Positions 45,768 to 55,701 of a stretch of DNA of 64,000 bases are shown here, in pieces; position 1 is the first letter of the stretch, and each line of letters opens with the position of its first letter. Under the pieces are notes generated by a model. It made no database searches and was not told the DNA's origin. It saw only the letters and a list, made by a program, of their open reading frames with translations. The position numbers were made by a program, and so were the translations under genes. This DNA comes from Nitrospira sp. GTDB taxonomy: Bacteria; Nitrospirota; Nitrospiria; Nitrospirales; Nitrospiraceae. The stretch is taken from contig JAVYIN010000003.1 of assembly GCA_035968315.1 (NCBI GenBank), positions 1 through 64,000 on the forward strand, read 5' to 3'.

Positions 45768-46123
45768 CGCCCCTCCTGAAGAGGCCGCTCTTTCGCGGAC
45801 TCCGGTGAAAGCTGATACACCGTTTCCCCCTTTCGGACATAGCCCAACCGCTCTCGAGCCAACTGCTCGATCTTGGCCGGATCGTGCTGTAACCGTGAAA
45901 TATCTCCGCGCAACCCGCCATTCTCCTGCCGCAACGCCAGAATTTCGCGATCCAATTGCGCCGCATGATCCCGCATCGACAGATAGCGCGGCAGCCCCAT
46001 CTCACCGAAGAGCAGCGCCGCCAGCAGCCAGACACAGGCCCCGGCCCCAATCACCTGAGCCACAGTCAGCATACGCCGCTGCCAGTCCAGCCACTGCCTG
46101 CCTCGGTTTTGTTTAATAATCAT
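45764..46123 (-). CDS. ftsB: FtsB/DivIC-type septum formation initiator
   Basis: A 119-residue bitopic protein with a short basic cytoplasmic start, one membrane helix (about 24-42, IGAGACVWLLAALLF) and a periplasmic coiled coil (ILALRQENGGLRGDISRL) followed by the conserved IEQLARERLGYVRKGETVYQL. It belongs to the FtsB/DivIC family and would act in the FtsQLB complex. The position between eno and another housekeeping gene is the classical eno-ftsB order. Its C-terminal tail is polar and unconserved. Confidence 0.88.
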   Translation of the reverse strand: MIIKQNRGRQWLDWQRRMLTVAQVIGAGACVWLLAALLFGEMGLPRYLSMRDHAAQLDREILALRQENGGLRGDISRLQHDPAKIEQLARERLGYVRKGETVYQLSPESAKERPLQEGR

Positions 46124-46141
46124 GCGTTCGCGCTGCTCGAA

Positions 46142-47461
<1,320 letters not shown>

Positions 47462-48892
47462 CTAACGGCTCAATTTCTTCTTCAGCAACTCATTGACCTT
47501 GCCTGGATTGGCCTTGCCGCCGCTCGCCTTCATCACCTGCCCGACCAGAAAACCAACCACCTGCGGTTTGCCTTCTTTGAACTGCGCCACCTGCGCCGAG
47601 CTTTTGGCCAGCACGTCATCGATGATTGCTTCCAGAGCCCCTTCATCGGAGACCTGCGTGAGGCCCTTCTCTTGAACGATCTGCTCCGGCGTCTTCCCGC
47701 TGCTGTACAGTTCAGGGAAAATCTCGCGCGCCACTTTCAGACTGATCGTGCCTTTGTCCACCAGCTCCAACAAACTAACCAGCCGCTCCGGGGAGACCGG
47801 CGACGCGCTCACGTCGGTTCCGGACGTGTTCAACTCCCGCGTCAGCTCCCCCATCACCCAATTGCTGACCGTCTTGGGCTGATTGAAGAGCTTCACAGAG
47901 GCTTCAAAATAGTCGGCAAGGCCCTTCGAGGCGGTCAACAAACCCGCATCGTAATCCGGCAACCCGAATTCGCTCACGAAGCGCTTGAGCCGCGCCACCG
48001 GCATTTCCGGCACCGAGCTCCGGAAACCTTCGACCCACTTCGGATCGAGTTTCAGCGGAACGAGATCGGGATCCGGGAAATAGCGGTAATCATGCGCCTC
48101 TTCTTTTGAACGCATCACGGCCGTTTCGCCACGCTCAAGATTCCAGAGACGCGTCTCCTGCCGGATCTTGCCGCCTTCATTCAGCACCTTGGTGTGCCGC
48201 TTCACTTCATACTCGATCGCATCCTTCACAAACTTAAAGGAATTGATATTCTTCAACTCGACCTTGGTGCCGAACTCCTTCTGCCCCACCGGACGGAGCG
48301 AGAGATTCGGCTCGCAACGGAAACTGCCTTCGTCCATGTTGCCGTCGCACACATCGAGATACATCAGCACATCGCGCAGCCCCTTGAGATAGGCCACCAC
48401 TTCATCCGCCGAGCCCATATCCGGCTCGGTGACGATTTCCAGCAGCGGCGTCCCGGCACGATTGAGATCCACGCGGCTGCCGCTGGTACCTGTCTCATGC
48501 ACATTCTTTCCGGCGTCTTCCTCAAGATGTGCGCGGCGGATGCGCACACGCTTTGTCGTCTCGCCGGCGGCAATCTCGATCCAGCCATGTTCGCAGATCG
48601 GCGCTTCGTACTGTGAAATCTGATAGCCCTTGGGCAAATCGGGGTAGAAATAATTCTTCCGCGCAAAGCGGTTGTTCGTTCCGATCGTGCAGTTCAGCGC
48701 CAGCCCGGCACGGACCGCCATTTCAACCGCCGCGCGATTGATGACGGGCAAGGTGCCCGGCAGCCCCAGACAGACCGGGCAAGTCTGACTGTTCGGGGAC
48801 AACCCAAACGTGGTCCCGCACCCACAGAACAGCTTGGACTTCGTCCGCAACTGCGCATGCACTTCGACCCCAATGACAACTTCGTAGTTCAT
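47462..48892 (-). CDS. gatB: Aspartyl/glutamyl-tRNA amidotransferase subunit B
   Basis: A 476-residue protein of standard length. It has [10 protein letters not shown], the zinc-type [28 protein letters not shown] and the C-terminal GatB/Yqey domain ending in [12 protein letters not shown]. GatB phosphorylates and amidates misacylated Glu-tRNA(Gln) or Asp-tRNA(Asn) with ammonia from GatA. gatA and gatC are in the same run, separated here by panD and two small genes. Confidence 0.96.
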   Translation of the reverse strand: MNYEVVIGVEVHAQLRTKSKLFCGCGTTFGLSPNSQTCPVCLGLPGTLPVINRAAVEMAVRAGLALNCTIGTNNRFARKNYFYPDLPKGYQISQYEAPICEHGWIEIAAGETTKRVRIRRAHLEEDAGKNVHETGTSGSRVDLNRAGTPLLEIVTEPDMGSADEVVAYLKGLRDVLMYLDVCDGNMDEGSFRCEPNLSLRPVGQKEFGTKVELKNINSFKFVKDAIEYEVKRHTKVLNEGGKIRQETRLWNLERGETAVMRSKEEAHDYRYFPDPDLVPLKLDPKWVEGFRSSVPEMPVARLKRFVSEFGLPDYDAGLLTASKGLADYFEASVKLFNQPKTVSNWVMGELTRELNTSGTDVSASPVSPERLVSLLELVDKGTISLKVAREIFPELYSSGKTPEQIVQEKGLTQVSDEGALEAIIDDVLAKSSAQVAQFKEGKPQVVGFLVGQVMKASGGKANPGKVNELLKKKLSR

Positions 48893-48894
48893 CC

Positions 48895-49215
48895 TCAGCC
48901 TTGTTCCTCGCCACGCGCGCGATCCCGTTCGCGCTGCATCGCCTCACGGCCCGCCTCGACCGCCTCGCGCAGCACCGACTTTTTCGCTTCGACAAATTCT
49001 TTCCCCTGATCGACCGCCTCTTCGAATGTCTCGCCGGCCCGGCTCGCCAAATCGCGCAAATTCTCCTCCGCCCGGCGCGCGTAGCCCCGAAGCTGCTCGC
49101 GGGACTCCCGGCCGGACTGGGGCGCCAACAAGAGCGCCGCAACCGCTCCCAGGGCCGCGCCACTCACAAATGCCAATATCACTGCTGCGGTTGAGGCTCC
49201 GCGATCATCCGCCAT
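48895..49215 (-). CDS. YtxH domain protein
   Basis: The ATG at 49215 has an AAGGAG ribosome site; an earlier start at 49248 would overlap the DUF948 gene more. The 106-residue product has one membrane helix ([21 protein letters not shown]), the YtxH signature [18 protein letters not shown], and a long charged helical tail rich in Glu, Arg and Lys (coiled coil). YtxH-type proteins are small membrane or stress-associated proteins of unclear function. It overlaps the DUF948 gene at its start and ends two bases before gatB. Confidence 0.82.
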   Translation of the reverse strand: MADDRGASTAAVILAFVSGAALGAVAALLLAPQSGRESREQLRGYARRAEENLRDLASRAGETFEEAVDQGKEFVEAKKSVLREAVEAGREAMQRERDRARGEEQG

Positions 49216-49612
49216 TGTGATGGTCTCCTTCCCCTCGCCACCGTTCACGCACCACCTGCGACGCGGCCTTGAAGCCCGCGACCATGCTCGCCACGTTGGT
49301 CAACAGTGTGCCGCCCGAGCCGCGCACCACATCATGCACCTGCTGCACCGACTCCCCCACTTCACCAACCGCATGGAGCAGCACCGCCGCATGCTCGACC
49401 CCGCCGCGCACCTGCCCCGCCAGGTCGTTCACGTTCTGGCTCATGACACGCAGTTCCGCGATCAGCGGCGGCAGATCCGTATTCATTTTCTCCAGCAACT
49501 GTTCGGACTCAGCCACGGTCTTCCGCACCTGGATCAAGACCGGCACCAGATAGCCCACCAACACCGCAAAAGCCAGCGCAACCACAAGAGCAGCGATTTC
49601 AATCATGGTCAT
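49205..49612 (-). CDS. DUF948 domain protein
   Basis: The ATG at 49612 has a perfect GGGAGG site. The 135-residue product starts MTMIEIAALVVALAFAVLVG with one membrane helix, then a coiled-coil-like DUF948 region (VRKTVAESEQLLEKMNTDLP, VNDLAGQVRGGVEHAAVLL). DUF948 proteins are small membrane proteins, often next to YtxH genes, whose function is unknown. Its 3' end overlaps the YtxH start by eleven bases. It is followed upstream by a repeat-rich gap before gatA. Confidence 0.82.
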   Translation of the reverse strand: MTMIEIAALVVALAFAVLVGYLVPVLIQVRKTVAESEQLLEKMNTDLPPLIAELRVMSQNVNDLAGQVRGGVEHAAVLLHAVGEVGESVQQVHDVVRGSGGTLLTNVASMVAGFKAASQVVRERWRGEGDHHNGG

Positions 49613-49621
49613 AAGGCCTCC

Positions 49622-49724
49622 CTGACGCGTGTAACATGAGACGTAAAACGTCAACCGTCGAGGACGTGGCCGTCTTTCCTACTACATCCCCACCTATCAC
49701 GTTTAACCTTTCACGTTTCACGAT
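49622..49724. repeat. Repeat-like spacer with CACGTTTCACG motifs
   Basis: The spacer between the DUF948 and gatA genes carries AACCTTTCACGTTTCACGA at 49705-49723 and related ACGTAAAACGTCAACC text. Similar ACCTTTCACG and TTTCACGA words occur inside the glmU tail at 55804-55827. This suggests a dispersed repeat family that sometimes enters a coding end. Confidence 0.4.
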
Positions 49725-51191
49725 TTACCGTACCACCGGCTTCTTCGTCCGCCACTGAGTCGCTTGCTCATAGGCATGGGCCGCCCGCAAGATCGTGTCC
49801 TCCTGAAACGCACGGCCAATCATCTGCAGCCCGATCGGCAGGCCTGCGTTGCTGAATCCGCAGGGCACGGCAATAGCCGGCAAACCGGCCAGATTGACCG
49901 AGATGGTAAAGATATCCGACAGATACATCTGCAAGGGATCTTCGCTCTTCTCGCCCAGCTTGAAGGCGGTCGTCGGCGTGACCGGCGTGACGATCAGATC
50001 GACTTCTTTGAACGCCGCATCGAAATCCTGACGTATGAGCGTCCGCACAGCTTGCGCCTTGCCGTAATACGCGTCGTAGTAGCCGGAACTCAGCGCATAG
50101 GTGCCGAGCATGATCCGCCGCTTGACCTCAGGCCCAAACCCTTCCTGCCGCGTCTTCGTATACAACTCCAGCAGGTCTTTGGTGTCTTTTGCCCGCAGGC
50201 CGAACTTGACCCCGTCGTACCGGGCCAAATTCGAACTCGCTTCCGCCGTCGCGATGACGTAGTAGACGGCCACCGCCGCATCCGTCCTCGGCAGCTGAAT
50301 TTCCTTGATCTCGCCGCCGAGACTCTTCAATTCCTCAATTGCCGCCCGCACCGCCTGCTCGACTTCCGGATCGAGCCCTTCGGCAAAGAACTCCGCGGGA
50401 ATCCCAACCTTCAGCTTCTTCAGATCTTTCTTCTTCAGCGCCTTCATGTAATCGGGCACGGGCACATCAGCCGACGTGGAATCCATCGGATCATGACCGG
50501 CAATCACGCCCAACAGGAACGCGGCATCCGCCACATCCTTCGTAATGGGCCCGATCTGATCGAGCGAGGACGCGAAGGCAATCAGCCCGTAACGTGAGAC
50601 ACGGCCATAAGTCGGCTTCAGCCCGACCACGCCGCAAAACGCCGCCGGCTGCCGGATCGACCCGCCGGTGTCCGACCCGAGCGCCGCGACACATTCATCC
50701 GCCGCCACCGCGGCCGCCGACCCGCCGCTCGATCCGCCCGGCACACACTGGAGGTTCCAGGGATTCCGGCTGGGGCCGAACGCCGAGTTTTCCGTGGACG
50801 AGCCCATGGCGAACTCATCAAGATTGGTTTTACCGAGCAGGAGATAATCCTGCGCGCGCAGTTTGCCGATCACGGTCGCGTCATAGGGCGGCACGAACTG
50901 CTGCAACATGCGCGACGAACAGGTCGTCGCCACCCCCTCGGTGCAGAGATTGTCCTTGATGGCCAGGGGCATGGCGGTCATCGGCTGCGTCTTCCGCCAG
51001 CCTTTCAACTTCTCATCCAGCGCCGCCGCCTGGGCCGCCGCCTGCTCTTTCTGCTGCGTCACATAGGCCTTCACCTTGGGTTCAACCTGGCCGATGCGCA
51101 GAAAATAGGCGCGGACGATTTCCGACGCGGTGACTTCTCCCGCGGTGAATTTTCGCTGCAATTCACAGAGTGTCAGTTTGTGGAGGCTCAT
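49725..51191 (-). CDS. gatA: Aspartyl/glutamyl-tRNA amidotransferase subunit A
   Basis: A 488-residue amidase-signature protein. The catalytic Ser-cis-Ser-Lys triad is Lys79 (AIKDN), Ser154 (in PGGSSGGS) and Ser178 ([10 protein letters not shown]). It releases ammonia from glutamine and passes it to GatB. Length and motifs are typical. Its ATG overlaps the panD stop by four bases (ATGA). Confidence 0.96.
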   Translation of the reverse strand: MSLHKLTLCELQRKFTAGEVTASEIVRAYFLRIGQVEPKVKAYVTQQKEQAAAQAAALDEKLKGWRKTQPMTAMPLAIKDNLCTEGVATTCSSRMLQQFVPPYDATVIGKLRAQDYLLLGKTNLDEFAMGSSTENSAFGPSRNPWNLQCVPGGSSGGSAAAVAADECVAALGSDTGGSIRQPAAFCGVVGLKPTYGRVSRYGLIAFASSLDQIGPITKDVADAAFLLGVIAGHDPMDSTSADVPVPDYMKALKKKDLKKLKVGIPAEFFAEGLDPEVEQAVRAAIEELKSLGGEIKEIQLPRTDAAVAVYYVIATAEASSNLARYDGVKFGLRAKDTKDLLELYTKTRQEGFGPEVKRRIMLGTYALSSGYYDAYYGKAQAVRTLIRQDFDAAFKEVDLIVTPVTPTTAFKLGEKSEDPLQMYLSDIFTISVNLAGLPAIAVPCGFSNAGLPIGLQMIGRAFQEDTILRAAHAYEQATQWRTKKPVVR

Positions 51192-51553
51192 CGTTTTGCC
51201 GACGCGTCGATCATCTTATTCTTTTCATTCACCCGCACGATCTTGGGCGCATGCGTCTTGATTTCCTCTTCGCTGTAGTACTCGTAGCAGAAGATGATGA
51301 TTTGATCGCCCACGGCGCCTTTGCGGGCCGTCGGGCCGTTCAGCACGATCTCGCCGCCGCCGCGCTTGCCGTTGATCGCGTACGTCATGAACCGCTCGCC
51401 GTTGTTCAAATTCGAGCACACGACCGCTTCATAGGGAAGAATGCCGGCGGCATCGAGCAGATCCTCGTCGACCGTCAAGCTCCCTTCATACTCCAGATGC
51501 GCCCCCGTCACCGTGGCGCGATGAATTTTTGACCGCAACATTTGTCGAAACAT
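51188..51553 (-). CDS. panD: Aspartate 1-decarboxylase (pyruvoyl)
   Basis: The ATG at 51553 has a GAGG ribosome site and gives the 121-residue family length; a longer frame to 51631 adds residues unlike the family. The start [20 protein letters not shown] is typical, and self-cleavage would occur between Gly24 and Ser25 (EYEGSLT), giving the pyruvoyl group. [11 protein letters not shown] and [16 protein letters not shown] complete the fold. It makes beta-alanine for pantothenate. It is inserted between gatC and gatA and coupled to gatA. Confidence 0.95.
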   Translation of the reverse strand: MFRQMLRSKIHRATVTGAHLEYEGSLTVDEDLLDAAGILPYEAVVCSNLNNGERFMTYAINGKRGGGEIVLNGPTARKGAVGDQIIIFCYEYYSEEEIKTHAPKIVRVNEKNKMIDASAKR

Positions 51554-51661
51554 GTACAAACCTCGCAATGAGTGAAAAATGATCCGTGATGTATGTGAAG
51601 AGAGCCGGTGGATTCTAGGGGTTCCCCCCATCCCACATCACTCATCACCACTCACAGCATG

Positions 51662-51949
51662 TTATTCGATGATCTTCGGCACACAGAACCCGTCCGCCTC
51701 ACGCTCCGGCGCATTCGCCAGCGCCTTGTCGACCGGCAGCGACGGCCGCACCACATCCTCACGAAACACATTCACCTGCCCCAACACCGTCGCCGTCGGC
51801 TCGATCCCATCCGTATTGTACCGCTTCAGCTGCTCGACATGGGTCAGAATCTGGCTCAGCTGTTTGGCAAACGCCTCCGTCTCCGACGGCGAGACATCTA
51901 GCCGCGCCAGCTTCGCCACTTTTTCAACATCCTGTCTCGTAATTTCCAT
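51662..51949 (-). CDS. gatC: Aspartyl/glutamyl-tRNA amidotransferase subunit C
   Basis: The ATG at 51949 with a nearby GAGG gives 95 residues. The protein has MEITRQDVEKVAKLARLDVS, then LSQILTHVEQLKRYNTDGIE and FREDVVRPSLPVDKALANAP, the usual GatC features, with the C-terminus wrapping GatA. It is the first gene of the minus-strand run. A longer frame to 52072 is not supported. Confidence 0.93.
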   Translation of the reverse strand: MEITRQDVEKVAKLARLDVSPSETEAFAKQLSQILTHVEQLKRYNTDGIEPTATVLGQVNVFREDVVRPSLPVDKALANAPEREADGFCVPKIIE

Positions 51950-52507
51950 TGCCCGGCCTCGCTCACCAGTAGAAAATTTGACACAACCCCCACGGGGATT
52001 GGAATTCAGAACAACACGTCCTCGAACAACATCCCATTGACCGGCCCCAATACACCCAGCATACTTTTCCACTATGACATATTTTGAGAGGAGAATATCA
52101 CTGAACCCATAGAAATTCCAGGGAAATTCAAGCGCAAAACGACATCGCAGCCATGCGAACTATGCAAACAGCCCCTCCCACATGTCGAAGATTTACGGCA
52201 AGACAGACTCCGCTCCCCATACAGCAGCCTTTGCTGAATTACGTACCGCTTGACAGGAAATAACCCTCCTCGAATAAATCCTCACTGCAAGGTGATAATA
52301 CGTAGTGACAACCAGGCGTTCTGGATGTACCAGGCCTTTGGAAGAGGGAGAAGCAACCACCTGTCGAAAATGTTTATCCGTTGCGCAAACCGAAGGAATC
52401 AGATAGCTTTATTTTGAACAGGCCGCGTATCTCCCATCTCTAAACCGGCCATAACTTCCTCGACAGCGCGCCAAGGTGGGTGTATTCGTGCTAATCAAGG
52501 CCAACCA
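51950..52507. other. Divergent intergenic region between gatC and wecB
   Basis: About 560 bases without a gene. It should contain the gatC promoter (minus) and the wecB promoter (plus). One candidate for wecB is listed at 52250. Otherwise I see no clear structure. Confidence 0.4.
52250..52278 (+). promoter_or_regulatory. Candidate promoter upstream of wecB
   Basis: A perfect TTGACA lies at 52250-52255. Seventeen bases later there is an AT-rich AATAAA at 52273-52278, a weak -10 match. The start of transcription would be about 220 bases before wecB. Confidence 0.3.
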
Positions 52508-53608
52508 ATGAACCATATTGACCTTATTGCAGGGGCTCGGCCCAATTTCATGAAAATTGCGCCAATTATTGACGCGCTCAACGCGGCCGAAAAGCGAGGC
52601 GGTTCGTTGCGTTTTCGCCTCATCCATACAGGCCAGCATTACGACCGTGCGATGTCAGGCAGCTTCTTCGAAGAACTCGGAATCCCGGACCCGGATATCA
52701 ATCTGGAGGTCGGTTCCGGGACACAGGCTGAACAGACCGCCGCTATTATGGTGGCCTATGAAAAGGTCCTGCTGAAACAGAAGAGCGACCTTTGTCTCGT
52801 CGTTGGAGATGTGACCTCGACCATGGCCTGTTCCATCGCTGCCCGCAAATTGGGATTACGGGTAGCACATGTAGAAGGTGGCATCCGTTCAGGAGACTGG
52901 ACGATGCCGGAAGAAATCAACCGAGTCGTGACGGACTCTATTACGAATTGGTTTTTCACGACTAGTGAGACCGCCAACGACAATCTCCGCCGGAGCGGTG
53001 TTGCAAACGATCGCATCTTCTTCGTCGGCAACACCATGATCGACACGCTGCTCAAGCACCTCCCGCGTTTGCGCCCTCCAGCGTGCTGGGACTCCCTCAA
53101 TCTAACACCAAACAACTACTTCGTGATCACGCTGCATCGCCCGGCAAATGTCGACGGGGAGCAGCAATTACTCCGGCTCCTGCATGCGATAGCAGAAGGC
53201 ACCGGTGGATTGCCTGTGGTGTTTCCGGTTCACCCCCGGACCGCCAAGAATCTGCGCGATCTCGACAGCAAAATGCCGCAACTGAATTATGTCGAACCGC
53301 TCGGCTACCTTGAATTCAACTACTTGGTGAAACACGCCCGTGGGGTAATTACCGATTCCGGCGGCATCACCGAAGAAACGACCGTACTCGGCGTGCCTTG
53401 CCTCACTCTGCGCGACAATACCGAGCGTCCCGAGACCATCACAATCGGAACCAACGAACTGATTGGAACCGATCCGAGCAAGCTGCCTCCGGCGCTGGCG
53501 CGATTAATGGCTGGACAGTGGAAAAAAGGTGCCATTCCGCCCAAATGGGACGGCAAAACGGCGGAGCGGATCGTCGAAACACTTGAGCGGTTGCTGCAAA
53601 ACAACTAG
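52508..53608 (+). CDS. wecB: UDP-N-acetylglucosamine 2-epimerase (non-hydrolysing)
   Basis: A 366-residue GT-B-fold epimerase: IAGARPNFMKIAPI at 7-20, GDVTSTMA with Asp101, HVEGGIRSGD with Glu123, PEEINR near 134-139, LHRPANVDGE, and VITDSGGITEET near 280. These are the substrate and catalytic motifs of WecB/MnaA, which interconverts UDP-GlcNAc and UDP-ManNAc. It stands alone on the plus strand between gatC and the glmS-glmU pair that makes its substrate. UDP-ManNAc could feed the EPS or be oxidised by the dehydrogenase cut at the left window edge, but that link is an inference. Confidence 0.92.
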   Translation: MNHIDLIAGARPNFMKIAPIIDALNAAEKRGGSLRFRLIHTGQHYDRAMSGSFFEELGIPDPDINLEVGSGTQAEQTAAIMVAYEKVLLKQKSDLCLVVGDVTSTMACSIAARKLGLRVAHVEGGIRSGDWTMPEEINRVVTDSITNWFFTTSETANDNLRRSGVANDRIFFVGNTMIDTLLKHLPRLRPPACWDSLNLTPNNYFVITLHRPANVDGEQQLLRLLHAIAEGTGGLPVVFPVHPRTAKNLRDLDSKMPQLNYVEPLGYLEFNYLVKHARGVITDSGGITEETTVLGVPCLTLRDNTERPETITIGTNELIGTDPSKLPPALARLMAGQWKKGAIPPKWDGKTAERIVETLERLLQNN

Positions 53609-53865
53609 CGCAACTCCCCCGCTCCACGGTTCTCGCCTTACTTCGCCAGATATCCTTATTGATTTTCTCTCAAACATTCCTGCGGATCGCCCTGGAGTCC
53701 CAATGAGGGCAGACGTGATTTTTCCGTGCCCCAGGATCTCACGCCTCTTCTGGGATGCGTGCCTCACAGCCGCCTATCGGGATAGGGCACTGATTCAAAA
53801 TGGAGAGGCCCCGGCGGGGACAACTGGCTCTCACACTAAAGACAAACCTGCGTCATTCCGCCCCG

Positions 53866-55695
53866 TTACTCCACCGTCACACTCTTGGCCAAGTTCCGCG
53901 GCTGATCCACATCCGCCCCGCGCAGCACGGCAATGTGATAGGCCAGCAGTTGCAACGGGATCGTGAAAAGAATCGGCGACAACAAGGGATGCGTCTCCGG
54001 AATCGTAAACACCGCATCGGCGGTCTTCCCAAGCTCGCGCTCCCCTTCAGCCACAAATGCGATCACCGGCGCGCGCCGCGCCTTCACTTCCATCAGATTG
54101 CTCACCGTCTTTTCATACAGACGGTCTTTCGGCGCCAGCACCACCACCGGCATATCCTTGTCGATCAGCGCAATCGGCCCATGCTTCATTTCGCCGGCCG
54201 CATAGCCCTCGGCATGGATGTAGGATATTTCTTTCAGCTTCAGCGCGCCTTCGAGCGCGATGGGGAAGTTGATCCCGCGGCCGAGAAAGAGAAAATTCCG
54301 CTTCTTGTAATAGCGTTTCGCAATGGCCACAATTTCCGCTTCCCGCCCCAGCACCCGCTCCACCAAGGCCGGCAAGCGGACCAGCCTGTCCAGCCAGGCC
54401 TTGCCATCGGCGACCGCCATCACCTTCCGTACCCGCGCCAGGTGGAGGGCCAGCAAGTACAACGCCGTCAGCTGCGCGGTAAAGGCCTTCGTCGAGGCCA
54501 CACCAATTTCCGGTCCGCAATGGGTATACAGCACGCCGTCAGACTCGCGCGCGAGCGTGCTGCCAACGACGTTCACAATCGACACGACCTTCGCGCCCTT
54601 CCCCTTCGCTTCGCGAGCCGCGGCCAAGGTATCGGCCGTCTCGCCGGATTGTGAGATGGTCACGAAAAGATCGTGCTTGCCCACCAGGGGATCCCGATAG
54701 CGAAACTCGCTGCCGATATCGACCTGGACCGGGGTGCGCACCATTTCCTCCAGCAAGTACTTGCCGACCAAGCCCGCATGCCAGGACGTGCCGCAGGCGA
54801 CGATCCAGATCCGGTCCACGGCCGCAAACTCCTTCGGCGTCAGCCCGATATCCGGCAGATCGGCCTCGCCGGTTTCGTACGAATACCGCCCGCGCATCGT
54901 ATCCAGAATCGTCTGCGGCTGCTCGTGAATTTCTTTCAGCATGAAGTGGGGATAGCCGCTCTTTTCGGCCGCCGACGCATCCCAGGTAATCTTGGCCGGC
55001 TTCCGCGACACCGCATGCCCGTCGGCATCGGTCAATTGCGCATCGTGCTGGGTGACCACAGCCACGTCGCCCTCTTCGAGATAGGTGACATCCCGCGTAT
55101 GAGCCAGCATCGCCATGACATCGGAGGCCACGAAGGAGGCGTCTTTCGTCCGGCCGATCACCAGCGGGCAGCCGGATCGCGCCGCGATCATCGTTCCCGG
55201 CTCTTGCTCCGAAATGACGGCCAGCGCGTAACTCCCGCGCACGTCCTTGGTCGCCGCGCGAACCGCATCGGCCAGCCCCTTGCCTTTTTGGAGATACTTG
55301 TCGATGAGATGCGCCACGACTTCGGTGTCCGTCTCCGACTGGAACTTGTAGCCTTCTTTTTCCAACTGCTGCTTCAAGGGCTGATAGTTTTCGATGATGC
55401 CGTTGTGCACCAGCACGCAACCCTTCGAGCGATGGGGATGCGCATTTTGCTCCGACGGTTTGCCGTGGGTCGCCCAGCGGGTATGACCGATCCCCACTGT
55501 CCCACTCAACTCTTTCGCCTTGAGCGATTGCTGGAGATTGACCAGCTTGCCGACGCTCCGGCGCACCTCAATTTTTTCCCCCTGCAGCACCGCGACGCCG
55601 GCCGAATCGTACCCGCGATACTCCAGCTTGGCCAACCCGCCAATGAGGATAGGGACCGCCTCCTGATTCCCGACATAGCCAACGATGCCACACAT
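53866..55695 (-). CDS. glmS: Glutamine-fructose-6-phosphate aminotransferase
   Basis: A 609-residue enzyme with an N-terminal glutaminase domain (Cys2 in MCGIVGYVG, GIGHTRWATHG) and two SIS domains (ACGTSWHAGL, TISQSGETADTLAA, and the ending DVDQPRNLAKSVTVE). It forms glucosamine-6-phosphate, the first step to UDP-GlcNAc. Length and motifs are complete. It starts six bases after the glmU stop, so it is expressed with glmU. Confidence 0.96.
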   Translation of the reverse strand: MCGIVGYVGNQEAVPILIGGLAKLEYRGYDSAGVAVLQGEKIEVRRSVGKLVNLQQSLKAKELSGTVGIGHTRWATHGKPSEQNAHPHRSKGCVLVHNGIIENYQPLKQQLEKEGYKFQSETDTEVVAHLIDKYLQKGKGLADAVRAATKDVRGSYALAVISEQEPGTMIAARSGCPLVIGRTKDASFVASDVMAMLAHTRDVTYLEEGDVAVVTQHDAQLTDADGHAVSRKPAKITWDASAAEKSGYPHFMLKEIHEQPQTILDTMRGRYSYETGEADLPDIGLTPKEFAAVDRIWIVACGTSWHAGLVGKYLLEEMVRTPVQVDIGSEFRYRDPLVGKHDLFVTISQSGETADTLAAAREAKGKGAKVVSIVNVVGSTLARESDGVLYTHCGPEIGVASTKAFTAQLTALYLLALHLARVRKVMAVADGKAWLDRLVRLPALVERVLGREAEIVAIAKRYYKKRNFLFLGRGINFPIALEGALKLKEISYIHAEGYAAGEMKHGPIALIDKDMPVVVLAPKDRLYEKTVSNLMEVKARRAPVIAFVAEGERELGKTADAVFTIPETHPLLSPILFTIPLQLLAYHIAVLRGADVDQPRNLAKSVTVE

Positions 55696-55701
55696 AATCG
55701 C

